Made by a program: the position numbers and the translations under genes. This document shows positions 1-6,018 of a stretch of DNA of 14,458 bases, one piece after another. This DNA comes from an uncultured Eubacteriales bacterium (lineage in GTDB: Bacteria; Bacillota; Clostridia; Oscillospirales; Oscillospiraceae). The stretch covers positions 1 through 14,458 of the forward strand of contig USCO01000047.1 in NCBI GenBank assembly GCA_900553135.1, written 5' to 3'. Position 1 is the stretch's first letter, and every line of letters starts with the position of its first letter. The notes below the pieces were generated by a model. That model saw only the letters and a program-made list of their open reading frames with translations. It searched no databases and was not told the origin of the DNA.

Positions 1-769
1 CCCCCAGCTCCCGGTCCCGGTCCCGCTTGGCCAGTCTCCGTCCGTCGGCGGCCAGCAGCAGGGGGACGTGTCCGTATTCCGGCCGGGGCAGGCCCAGCAG
101 GTCCTGCAAATACATCTGCCGGGGGGTGGAGGAGAGCAGGTCGCTGCCCCGCACCACCTGGGTGACCCCCATGTCGCCGTCATCCACTACCACCGCCAGC
201 TGGTAGGCGTACACTCCGTCGGAGCGGCGGAGAATGAAGTCCCCGCAGTCCCGGGCCAGGTTCTCCCGCACCTCTCCCTGGAGCAGGTCCCGGAAGGCGT
301 ACTCCTCCTCTGGCACCGCCACCCGCCAGGCGGGGCGGCGGCTGTGGGACAGCTCCTCCAGCTCCTGGGGACTTCTGCGGCGGCAGCGGCCGTCGTAGAT
401 GGCCTGCCCGTCGCTGCGGTGGGGGGCGGAGGCGGCCAGCCGCTCGGCCCGGGTGCAGTAGCAGGGGTAGATGAGCCCCTGCTCCTCCAGCTTGCGGAAG
501 GCCTGGGCATATAGGTCGGTACGCTCACTTTGATACACCGGTTCATTGTCCCAGGTGAGCCCCAACCACTCCAGGTCCCGCATCACCTGGTCGCACCAGG
601 CCCGGGTACACCGGTCGAGGTCCAGGTCCTCCAGCCGCAGCACCATGCGTCCCCCCTGGCTGCGCGCCGACAGCCAGGCCAGCAGCCCCGACCAGATATT
701 CCCCAAATGCATCCGCCCGCTGGGGCTGGGGGCGAAGCGGCCCGTGGGGATGTGGGCGGCAGACTCCAT
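1..769 (-). CDS. gluQRS: Glutamyl-queuosine tRNA(Asp) synthetase (GluQRS), 3' end cut by window edge
   Basis: This enzyme activates glutamate and attaches it to the queuosine base at the wobble position of tRNA(Asp); it is a cytosolic paralogue of the GluRS catalytic domain. The reading frame stays open from ATG at 769 down to base 2, giving 256 codons. Near the N-terminus is PTGRFAPSPSGRMHLGN (residues 8-24), which carries the class I HIGH-type signature as HLGN. A zinc site follows: C103-x-C105, then Y125-x3-C129, the CxC/Y-x3-C arrangement known for GluQRS. The KMSKS-like loop reads RRLAKRD, with Lys at residue 248. The start is backed by a GGAGAGGAGAG ribosome site just upstream on the minus strand. 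The family is usually about 290-310 residues, so only the tail is missing. A full GluRS would continue into an anticodon-binding domain outside the window. The zinc-site layout makes GluQRS the better call. Confidence 0.87.
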   Translation of the reverse strand, partial: MESAAHIPTGRFAPSPSGRMHLGNIWSGLLAWLSARSQGGRMVLRLEDLDLDRCTRAWCDQVMRDLEWLGLTWDNEPVYQSERTDLYAQAFRKLEEQGLIYPCYCTRAERLAASAPHRSDGQAIYDGRCRRRSPQELEELSHSRRPAWRVAVPEEEYAFRDLLQGEVRENLARDCGDFILRRSDGVYAYQLAVVVDDGDMGVTQVVRGSDLLSSTPRQMYLQDLLGLPRPEYGHVPLLLAADGRRLAKRDRDRELG

Positions 770-799
770 GCGTCTCTCTCCTCTCCAATTCTTTTCCAC

Positions 800-829
800 A
801 GCATACCATATTTTCCTTCTTTCCCGCAA
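800..829 (-). promoter_or_regulatory. Candidate promoter of the GluQRS gene
   Basis: On the minus strand, TTGCGG (824-829) and TATGCT (800-805) are separated by 18 bp. They lie about 30 bp upstream of the GluQRS start. The -10 is reasonable and the -35 is a weaker match, so this is a candidate only. Confidence 0.4.
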
Positions 830-836
830 CCGTCAC

Positions 837-865
837 TTGTCAGCCCTCACCCAGCCCGCTATAAT
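837..865 (+). promoter_or_regulatory. Sigma-A-type promoter of the ECF sigma / anti-sigma operon
   Basis: TTGTCA (837-842) and a perfect TATAAT (860-865) are separated by 17 bp, upstream of the sigma gene. This is a near-consensus housekeeping promoter. I see no obvious ECF-type -35 (GGAAC-like) here, so the operon need not be autoregulated from this site. The leader of about 100 nt that follows contains a small hairpin (GCGG 872-875 with CCGC 881-884) and two A/T tracts (890-912). Confidence 0.72.
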
Positions 866-971
866 GAAAGAGCGGCAAAACCGCCGCCCAAAAATTTTTC
901 AAAAAAATTTTTCGTTCCCTGCAATAAAACACGTTCCTTCCCCATTCTATTGATGACAGGAGAACAAAGCC

Positions 972-1547
972 ATGATGATTCTGGCCGTTCTGCAAAGCGA
1001 ATATGGCGCTGTGTCCCCCTCTGAGCTGGAGGAGCTGATGGCCGGACTGGCCGCCGGAGACCGGGACTCTCTGGCCCAGTTATACCACCGTACCCGGACG
1101 GCGGTGTACGGCCTGGCCCTGTCCATGCTGGGCAGCGGACATGACGCCGATGACGTGACCCAGGACACCTTTGTCCGCGCTTGGGAAAAGGCGCAGCTCT
1201 ACCGCCCCCAGGGCACCCCAATGGCCTGGCTGCTCACCATCACCCGGAATCTGGCCCTGATGAAACTTCGGGAACGGGGCCGCACCCGGGACCTCCCTCA
1301 GGAGGAGTGGGAAGCCCTGCCCGCCTGGAACCCCCAGGTGACCACCGAGGATCAAACGGTGCTGGAGGCGGCCCTCAACACCCTCACGGTGGAAGAACGC
1401 CAGGTGGTACTGCTCCACGCAGTCTCGGGCCTGAAGCACCGGGAGATCGCAAAGCTGCTGGAGATGCCCTTGCCCACGGTATTGTCCAAATACCGCCGTT
1501 CCCTGTCCAAGCTGAAGAAAAAACTGGAAGGAGTTGACGCCCCATGA
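972..1547 (+). CDS. ECF-type RNA polymerase sigma factor
   Basis: This is a sigma-70 family protein of extracytoplasmic-function type, 191 residues (the family is usually 160-200), with only regions 2 and 4. Region 2 spans about residues 30-100 and includes the DADDVTQDTFVRAWEKA helix that contacts core polymerase and the -10 element. Region 4 spans about 130-186. It contains LTVEERQVVLLHAVSGLKHREIA, then a recognition helix ending in a basic tail (SKLKKKL). The start at 972 is supported by AGGAG at 958-962. The stop codon overlaps the start of the next gene in an ATGA (1544-1547), so the sigma factor and the membrane protein should be made together. This is the usual arrangement of a sigma factor with its anti-sigma factor. 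The target promoters cannot be read from the window. Confidence 0.93.
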   Translation: MMILAVLQSEYGAVSPSELEELMAGLAAGDRDSLAQLYHRTRTAVYGLALSMLGSGHDADDVTQDTFVRAWEKAQLYRPQGTPMAWLLTITRNLALMKLRERGRTRDLPQEEWEALPAWNPQVTTEDQTVLEAALNTLTVEERQVVLLHAVSGLKHREIAKLLEMPLPTVLSKYRRSLSKLKKKLEGVDAP

Positions 1548-3352
1548 CGGACCGCGAATTGGAACAGCGGCTGCACACCGCTTTGGACCACGCCGCACCT
1601 AACGATGTCAATGGGGTGCTCTCCCGCTGTGAATCGGGGAAAGGAACTGTGATCCAAATGACAAATACCAACGAGAACAAGAAGACCAACGCCAAAAAGT
1701 GGGCCCCCATGGCCGTGGCCGCCTGTCTCGCTCTTCTGCTGGTAGGCGGAGGCGCCGGTTACTACTATCAGAGCGTCAACGGGGTGGCCAGCATCGTCTC
1801 CCTGGACGTGAACCCCAGCATTGAACTGAAGGTCAACAAGAACGAAAAGGTCCTCTCCGCCACCCCCATGAACGACGACGCCAAGGAGATCCTGGACGGC
1901 ATGAACCTGAAGGGCACCCAGGCCGACGTGGCTATGAACGCCATCATCGGCTCCCTGCTGCAGCACGGCTATGTGGATGAGCTGGCAAACTCCATCCTCA
2001 TCACCGTGGAGGACGACGACCAGGCCCGGGGCGAAAAGCTCCAGCAGGCCCTCACCCAGCAGGCCGACGCCGCTCTGGCCAGCGCCCAGGTGAACGGCGC
2101 CATCCTCTCCCAGGTCATGGTCCACAGCGACGAGCTGAGCCAGAAGGCCCAGGAGTACGGCATCTCCGCCGGCAAGGCCGCCCTCATCCAGGCCGTGGTG
2201 GAGGGCAGCAACAACACCAAGACCTTTGAGGACCTGGTGGGCCTGTCCATCAACGAGCTGAACCTCCTCTACACCGCCCAGCTCTCCCTGCCCGCCAACG
2301 ACGACGATCTGGGTATCATCGGCGGCGCGGACGGCCCCACCGCCATCGACAGCACCATCCTGGCCTCCGGCTCCGCCAGCCAGAATGCCTACATCGGCGC
2401 GGAGGCCGCCAAGACCGCCGCTTTGAAGCACGCGGGTTTCTCCGCCTCCCAGGTCACCTTCCTGGACGCCGAGTACGACTACGACGACGGCCGCATGATC
2501 TACGAGGTAGAGTTCCACGTCAACGGCACCGAGTATGACTACGACATCGACGCCCTCACCGGCGCGGTGGTGAAGTACCAGAGCGAGAAGAACGGCACCA
2601 ACACCAGCGGCAGCAGTTCCTCCTCCGCCGACACCAGCGCCTACATCGGAGAGAGCGCCGCCAAGACCGCCGCCCTGAACCACGCCGGGGTCAAGGAGAG
2701 CAGCACCAAGTACTGCAACGCCTGGCTGGAGTGGGACGATGGCCGTCCCGAGTGCTACGAGGTGGAGTTCATGGTGAACAACACCCGCTACGAGTACAAG
2801 ATCGCCCTCACCAGCGCCACGGTGCTGGAGTCTGAGCAGGAGACCTACTCCAACAGCAGCACCTCCACCGGCACCTCTTCCGGCTCCAGCTCCGCCGACA
2901 TCGGGGAGAGCGCCGCCAAGGCCGCCGCCCTGAAGCACGCCGGGCTCAGCGAGAGCCAGGTCACCGGTATGAAGGTCCAGCGGGACCGGGACGACGGCCG
3001 CCTGGAGTACGAGATCGAGTTCTGGTCCGGCTCCACCGAGTATGACTACACCATCAACGCCGCCGACGGCACCGTGCTGGGCGCCGACAAGGAGACCCAC
3101 GCCTCCTCCAACAGCGGCTCCTCCAACACTTCCTCCTCTTCCAGCGGCGACATCGGCTCTGCCAAGGCCAAGTCCATCGCCCTGAGCCACGCGGGGGTCA
3201 GCGAGAGCCAGACCACCGAGATGAAGGTCCAGCAGGACCGGGACGACGGCCGCCTGGAGTATGAGGTGGAGTTCAAGTCCGGCGACAAGGAGTATGAGTA
3301 CACCATCGACGCCGCCAGCGGCACCATCCTGGACTACGAGATCGACCAGTAA
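1544..3352 (+). CDS. Membrane anti-sigma factor, RsgI/SEAL-like, with four PepSY domains
   Basis: This 602-residue single-pass protein should hold the upstream sigma factor at the membrane. Residues 1-51 are cytoplasmic, short and without the HxxxCxxC zinc motif of many ECF anti-sigma factors. A membrane helix follows at about 53-72. The ectodomain begins with VASIVSLDVNPSIEL (81-95). This resembles the core of RsgI-type proteins, whose SEAL domain is reported to self-cleave at an Asn-Pro bond; here that bond would be N90-P91. A helical stretch runs to about 250. Four PepSY-like repeats sit at about 284-348, 368-433, 453-517 and 537-602, joined by Ser/Thr/Gly/Asn-rich linkers. Each repeat has the form IG..AAK..AL.HAG, then DDGR..YEVEF, then YDY.I.A..G.V. 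Repeats 3 and 4 are nearly identical at the DNA level. Residues 257-268 (GIIGGADGPTAI) match a decarboxylase motif (see findings). Sensing of an outside ligand or peptide is an inference. Confidence 0.85.
   Translation: MTDRELEQRLHTALDHAAPNDVNGVLSRCESGKGTVIQMTNTNENKKTNAKKWAPMAVAACLALLLVGGGAGYYYQSVNGVASIVSLDVNPSIELKVNKNEKVLSATPMNDDAKEILDGMNLKGTQADVAMNAIIGSLLQHGYVDELANSILITVEDDDQARGEKLQQALTQQADAALASAQVNGAILSQVMVHSDELSQKAQEYGISAGKAALIQAVVEGSNNTKTFEDLVGLSINELNLLYTAQLSLPANDDDLGIIGGADGPTAIDSTILASGSASQNAYIGAEAAKTAALKHAGFSASQVTFLDAEYDYDDGRMIYEVEFHVNGTEYDYDIDALTGAVVKYQSEKNGTNTSGSSSSSADTSAYIGESAAKTAALNHAGVKESSTKYCNAWLEWDDGRPECYEVEFMVNNTRYEYKIALTSATVLESEQETYSNSSTSTGTSSGSSSADIGESAAKAAALKHAGLSESQVTGMKVQRDRDDGRLEYEIEFWSGSTEYDYTINAADGTVLGADKETHASSNSGSSNTSSSSSGDIGSAKAKSIALSHAGVSESQTTEMKVQQDRDDGRLEYEVEFKSGDKEYEYTIDAASGTILDYEIDQ
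2969..3290 (+). repeat. Near-identical tandem PepSY units, 252-bp period
   Basis: The segment starting ATGAAGGTCCAG at 2969 recurs at 3221, exactly 252 bp (84 codons) later. The roughly 50 bases that follow differ at only a few positions (GACCGGGACGACGGCCGCCT is shared). The flanking GAGAGCCAG and the HAG-coding stretch are also conserved. This indicates a recent in-frame duplication of the third or fourth PepSY unit, while units 1 and 2 have diverged further. Confidence 0.8.
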
Positions 3353-3358
3353 CCTGAC

Positions 3359-3392
3359 AAAAAGGGACGGCCCACAGGGCCGTCCCTTTTTT
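3359..3392 (+). terminator. Bidirectional intrinsic terminator between convergent operons
   Basis: AAGGGACGGCC and GGCCGTCCCTT form a perfect 11-bp stem around a CACA loop. A T-run follows on the plus strand, and an A-run precedes it, which serves as the T-run for the minus strand. It closes the sigma/anti-sigma operon, and in reverse the transporter/zincin operon. The zincin stop codon (3391-3393) lies within the T-run. Confidence 0.92.
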
Positions 3393-3768
3393 ATGGCATC
3401 TCGTATTCTTCCCTGGCCCGGCGCAGAAACTCCGCGTCCTTGTCGTCCAGGGCATGGAGCCCCGCCGTCTCCTCCAGGTGGTGGGTAAATTCGTGGGCCA
3501 CGGTGGCAAAGATCTCGTCCTTCCAGGTCTCCTCGTCCTCCTCCGCCAGCAGAGCGGCAAAGGAGCCATAGTACAGCAGGATGTACCGCCCCAGCATGTC
3601 GCTGCAATACTCCCCCATGATGTACATCTCTCCCGGGGGAAACTCCGGGTCGGGCAGAGCCTGCTCCTCCAGCTGGATGCCACCGTCCAGCTCTTCAAAA
3701 AAAGCCTCGGGAAACTCCTGGGCGATCTCCTCCAGCCAGTCCCCCATGGTGTCATAGCTTGGTACCAT
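3391..3768 (-). CDS. Small zincin-type metallopeptidase-like protein (HEXXH)
   Basis: This 125-residue protein carries AHEFTHHLEE with the zinc-binding HEFTH at residues 92-96, preceded by ATV. This fits the small single-domain zincin-like family (PF06262, sometimes called DUF1025), whose members are about 110-130 residues. No signal peptide or membrane helix is visible, so it is probably cytosolic. The N-terminal half is very acidic. Family members are annotated as metallopeptidases, but I know of no settled substrate. The start at 3768 has an ideal AAGGAG six bases upstream. It lies 12 bp after the stop of the upstream transporter gene and is probably the last gene of that operon. Confidence 0.83.
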   Translation of the reverse strand: MVPSYDTMGDWLEEIAQEFPEAFFEELDGGIQLEEQALPDPEFPPGEMYIMGEYCSDMLGRYILLYYGSFAALLAEEDEETWKDEIFATVAHEFTHHLEETAGLHALDDKDAEFLRRAREEYEMP

Positions 3769-3780
3769 ACCCTTCTCCTT

Positions 3781-4326
3781 TCACCAGCCCAGCACGCCGA
3801 AGCATAAAAGCCCCAGCAGGGCGCTGAGCATAATGACCTTGGGAATACTCAGCTTCCATTTCAGCAGCAGCGCCAGGTCCAGGCAGCCGATGGCCACCGC
3901 GGTGGGATTGACGCCCCCCTGGGCGGTGGCGTAGTTGCTCAGGCTGAGGGACACCATCACTCCCGCGATCATACCCACGCAGCCGGGACGCACACCCACC
4001 AGAATACGGCCCATCACCTTGTTCTCCTTAAACCGCTCAAAGCAGATGGCCGCCACGGCGCACAGGGTAAAGGTGGGAGCCAGCACCCCCAGGCAGGCCA
4101 CGATGGCTCCCGGAATCCCCGCCGCCCGGATGCCTGCAAAGGTGGCGCAATTGAGCCCTAAGGGCCCCGGGGTCATCTCGGCGATGGCCACGATGTCGGA
4201 GACCTCCTCGGGCGTCATCCACTGGTGGGAGAGGACCTCGCTGTTGATGAGGGGAATCATGGACAGGCCGCCAAAGCTGGTAAAGCCGATTTTTACAAAG
4301 CTCCAAAACAGTTCAAGCAGCACCAT
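3781..4326 (-). CDS. CHR-family (chromate-type) transporter, short subunit 2
   Basis: This 181-residue integral membrane protein has one CHR domain (PF02417). The signature FTSFGGLSMIPLI lies at residues 16-28, with the EMTPGPLGLN stretch near residue 50. It has several hydrophobic helices, ending in the short tail LLGLLCFGVLGW. Half-size CHR proteins are usually encoded as adjacent pairs that work together, and the other half lies just upstream with a 14-bp overlap (4313-4326). AGGAGGG inside the upstream gene supports the start. Members with chromate-export activity are known, but many CHR pairs have untested substrates, so chromate is only the family name here. Confidence 0.9.
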   Translation of the reverse strand: MVLLELFWSFVKIGFTSFGGLSMIPLINSEVLSHQWMTPEEVSDIVAIAEMTPGPLGLNCATFAGIRAAGIPGAIVACLGVLAPTFTLCAVAAICFERFKENKVMGRILVGVRPGCVGMIAGVMVSLSLSNYATAQGGVNPTAVAIGCLDLALLLKWKLSIPKVIMLSALLGLLCFGVLGW

Positions 4327-4885
4327 GGCTCTGGTCCCTCCTATCGTAGTAGCTACCCATAGCCAAGCCCGCCAGGGCGCCCAGCACCACCAGCCACACG
4401 CAGCTCACATTCCAGAACAGGTACAGGGCAAAGCACCCCACCGCCACCAGGATGCAGGGCGGAAAGCGGAAGGCCCCCTTGACCAGAGACAGGGCGGCGC
4501 TGGCCATAATGGGCACGATGGCGGCCCGCACCCCCGTCATGGCGGCCACCACCCAGGGGTTGTCCCGAATGGCGGTGTAGCAGTAGGTCAGCAGGGTGAG
4601 CACCGCCATGGGGGGCAGCACCATGCCCACCACGCAGGCCACGCCCCCCAGAACCCCGGCGGCGTGGTAGCCATACAGCATGGCCACATTGCCGATCATG
4701 GTCCCCGGCAGACTGCGGCCCACGCTGGTCATATCCAGCAGCTGCTCGCTGGTCAGGGTTTTCTTTTCTTCCACATACAGCTGCTGCATCTGGGCCACGA
4801 TGCTCCACCCTCCGCCAAAGGTGAACAGGCCAAATTTCATAAATTGCAACAGCAGCTCTCCCGCTGTACGCAGGCGCTTGCCCAT
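4313..4885 (-). CDS. CHR-family (chromate-type) transporter, short subunit 1
   Basis: This is the 190-residue partner of the downstream CHR protein. The start is set at 4885 (MGKRLRTAGEL) because AAGGAG lies six bases upstream (4892-4897). A good promoter sits at 4929-4957, so an in-frame ATG at 4933 would fall within the -10 region. The CHR signature FTFGGGWSIVAQM is near residues 22-34, and SLPGTMIGN follows, the counterpart of the other subunit's TPGPLGLN. About five to six hydrophobic helices follow. The C-terminus ends in charged DRRDQSHGAA and overlaps the next gene, suggesting translational coupling. The two copies are clearly diverged, as expected for subunits with opposite membrane topology. 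Confidence 0.9.
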   Translation of the reverse strand: MGKRLRTAGELLLQFMKFGLFTFGGGWSIVAQMQQLYVEEKKTLTSEQLLDMTSVGRSLPGTMIGNVAMLYGYHAAGVLGGVACVVGMVLPPMAVLTLLTYCYTAIRDNPWVVAAMTGVRAAIVPIMASAALSLVKGAFRFPPCILVAVGCFALYLFWNVSCVWLVVLGALAGLAMGSYYDRRDQSHGAA

Positions 4886-4928
4886 TTTGATCTCCTTTCC
4901 CGCTTTCGTCCTCAGTTCTCTCTCAAAC

Positions 4929-4957
4929 AGCATAACAAAAATCCCGTTTTCTTACAA
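4929..4957 (-). promoter_or_regulatory. Promoter of the CHR transporter / zincin operon
   Basis: On the minus strand TTGTAA (4952-4957) and TATGCT (4929-4934) are separated by exactly 17 bp. The expected start of transcription is near 4922, about 37 bases upstream of the first gene's ATG at 4885. No operator-like inverted repeat was evident next to it. Confidence 0.65.
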
Positions 4958-5020
4958 GACTTCGCTCCCTTACAAAATTTTAAGATTTTCTACCAAGGTT
5001 TTTAAAAAATAGGGGGTAGA

Positions 5021-5080
5021 ATGAAGAAACTATTCCGGAAGATTTCCCTTCCAAAGACAGAAAAGAGGCCCCGCTCATGA
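5021..5080 (+). CDS. Possible 19-residue basic leader peptide coupled to the C39 peptidase
   Basis: An ATG at 5021 opens a 19-codon frame beginning MKKLFRKISLPK and ending in RPRS, with 8 Lys/Arg residues. Its TGA (5078-5080) overlaps the ATG of the peptidase gene (5077-5079) in an ATGA. A G-rich TAGGGGG lies just upstream, but the spacing is short. The exact stop-start overlap is suggestive of translational coupling. A chance ORF is a real alternative at this length. Confidence 0.3.
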   Translation: MKKLFRKISLPKTEKRPRS

Positions 5081-5910
5081 ATGCTTCTTCCCAACCCCGC
5101 CGTACCCGACGCAGAAGAAAGCGTGTTCCCCTGCTCCCCTTCTTCCTGCTTCTGCTCATCGCCCTGGCCCTGCTGGGACGGTTCGTGCTGTTCTCCTCCC
5201 TGTTCTCCGCCCCGGCGGATCTGCCCCAGCAGACCCGGGAGGAGTTGGCCCAGCTGGCCCGGAGCGACTCCCGGGTGTCCAAAATCATGGACCACCTGGA
5301 CCGCTACCCCACCCAGCTGCTGGAGCTGGTGGCCCGCAATCCGGAGACGGCTCAGTTCGTGCTGGACTACCCCGAGGTGAAGGACGATCCCCCCGGGGAG
5401 ACAGTGGGCCAGGTGACCAAGGGGACCTTCCCTCTGCTGATGCAGTGGGACTCCCGCTGGGGGTACCAGACCTATGGCGACGGACTGATGGCCCTCAACG
5501 GCTGCGGCCCCACCGCCCTGTCCATGGTCATCTGCGGCCTGACGGGAGATGACACCGTCACTCCTTGGACGGTGGCCCAGTACGCCGACCAGCAGGGCTA
5601 CTATGTGGACGGCGCGGGCTCCAGCTGGGACCTGATGCGCACCGGCTGCGAGCACTTCGGCCTGACCGCCCGGGAGCTGCCCCTGGACAAGTGGGTGCTG
5701 AATGCCGCCCTGAACAAGGGGCAGCCGGTGATTTGCAGCGTGAGCCCGGGAGACTTCACCACCAGCGGCCACTTTATCCTCCTCACCGGCGTGGAGGACG
5801 GCAAATACAAGGTCAACGACCCCAACCGCCACTCCACCAGCCAGCAGCTGTGGGATTACGACACTCTGGCTCCCCAAATTCGAAACTTGTGGGCGTATTC
5901 TTTGGCTTAA
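5077..5910 (+). CDS. Membrane-anchored C39-type cysteine peptidase
   Basis: This 277-residue protein has a basic N-terminus (RRTRRRRKR) and a strong hydrophobic segment at about 17-46, so the rest should lie outside the membrane. The C-terminal half fits the peptidase C39-like fold (PF13529). It has LLMQWDSRWG with Q123 as a likely oxyanion residue, LNGCGPTALSM with nucleophile C143, SGHFILLTG with H232, and VNDP with D248. The intact triad suggests an active enzyme. There is no ABC transporter or bacteriocin gene beside it, so the leader-processing role of classical C39 domains is not implied. Residues 50-110 (EELAQLARSD to FVLDYPEV) form a helical stem seen in similar Firmicute proteins. 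The nearest ribosome site is AAGAGG, rather weak, and the start overlaps a short upstream ORF. The substrate is unknown. Confidence 0.85.
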   Translation: MNASSQPRRTRRRRKRVPLLPFFLLLLIALALLGRFVLFSSLFSAPADLPQQTREELAQLARSDSRVSKIMDHLDRYPTQLLELVARNPETAQFVLDYPEVKDDPPGETVGQVTKGTFPLLMQWDSRWGYQTYGDGLMALNGCGPTALSMVICGLTGDDTVTPWTVAQYADQQGYYVDGAGSSWDLMRTGCEHFGLTARELPLDKWVLNAALNKGQPVICSVSPGDFTTSGHFILLTGVEDGKYKVNDPNRHSTSQQLWDYDTLAPQIRNLWAYSLA

Positions 5911-5913
5911 CTC

Positions 5914-5942
5914 TTCTCACGGCAGGAAAAATCCGTTATAAT
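5914..5942 (+). promoter_or_regulatory. Promoter of the serpin gene
   Basis: TTCTCA (5914-5919) and a perfect TATAAT (5937-5942) have a 17-bp spacer and begin four bases after the peptidase stop codon. The serpin therefore can be transcribed on its own as well as by read-through; I see no terminator between the two genes. Confidence 0.68.
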
Positions 5943-5987
5943 AGCAGTAGAGGAGTGTATTCCAATCTCATGTTTTATGCACACTAA

Positions 5988-6002
5988 CCAATGTTTCATT
6001 GG
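5988..6002 (+). promoter_or_regulatory. Small hairpin directly upstream of the serpin ribosome site
   Basis: CCAATG (5988-5993) and CATTGG (5997-6002) form a perfect 6-bp stem with a TTT loop, ending one base before the AAGGAG (6004-6009). Such a hairpin could modulate translation or stabilise the mRNA. It is weak and may be accidental. Confidence 0.35.
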
Positions 6003-6018
6003 AAAGGAGCGTGTCGCG

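Noticed and set aside
1352..3607. A 751-codon open frame on the minus strand, antisense to the sigma and anti-sigma genes
   Set aside because: It mirrors the GC-rich third positions of the real plus-strand genes, has Gly/Val/Leu-biased low-complexity composition and no recognisable domain, and crosses the terminator at 3359-3392.
4886..4933. Upstream in-frame start at 4933 for the first CHR transporter subunit
   Set aside because: The -10 TATGCT lies at 4929-4934, so an ATG there would not be on the transcript. The ATG at 4885 has a well-placed AAGGAG.
5077..5910. C39 peptidase considered as a bacteriocin leader peptidase
   Set aside because: No ABC transporter domains, no double-glycine precursor peptide and no immunity gene are nearby. 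A single N-terminal helix and a stand-alone peptidase domain fit the general C39-like family instead.
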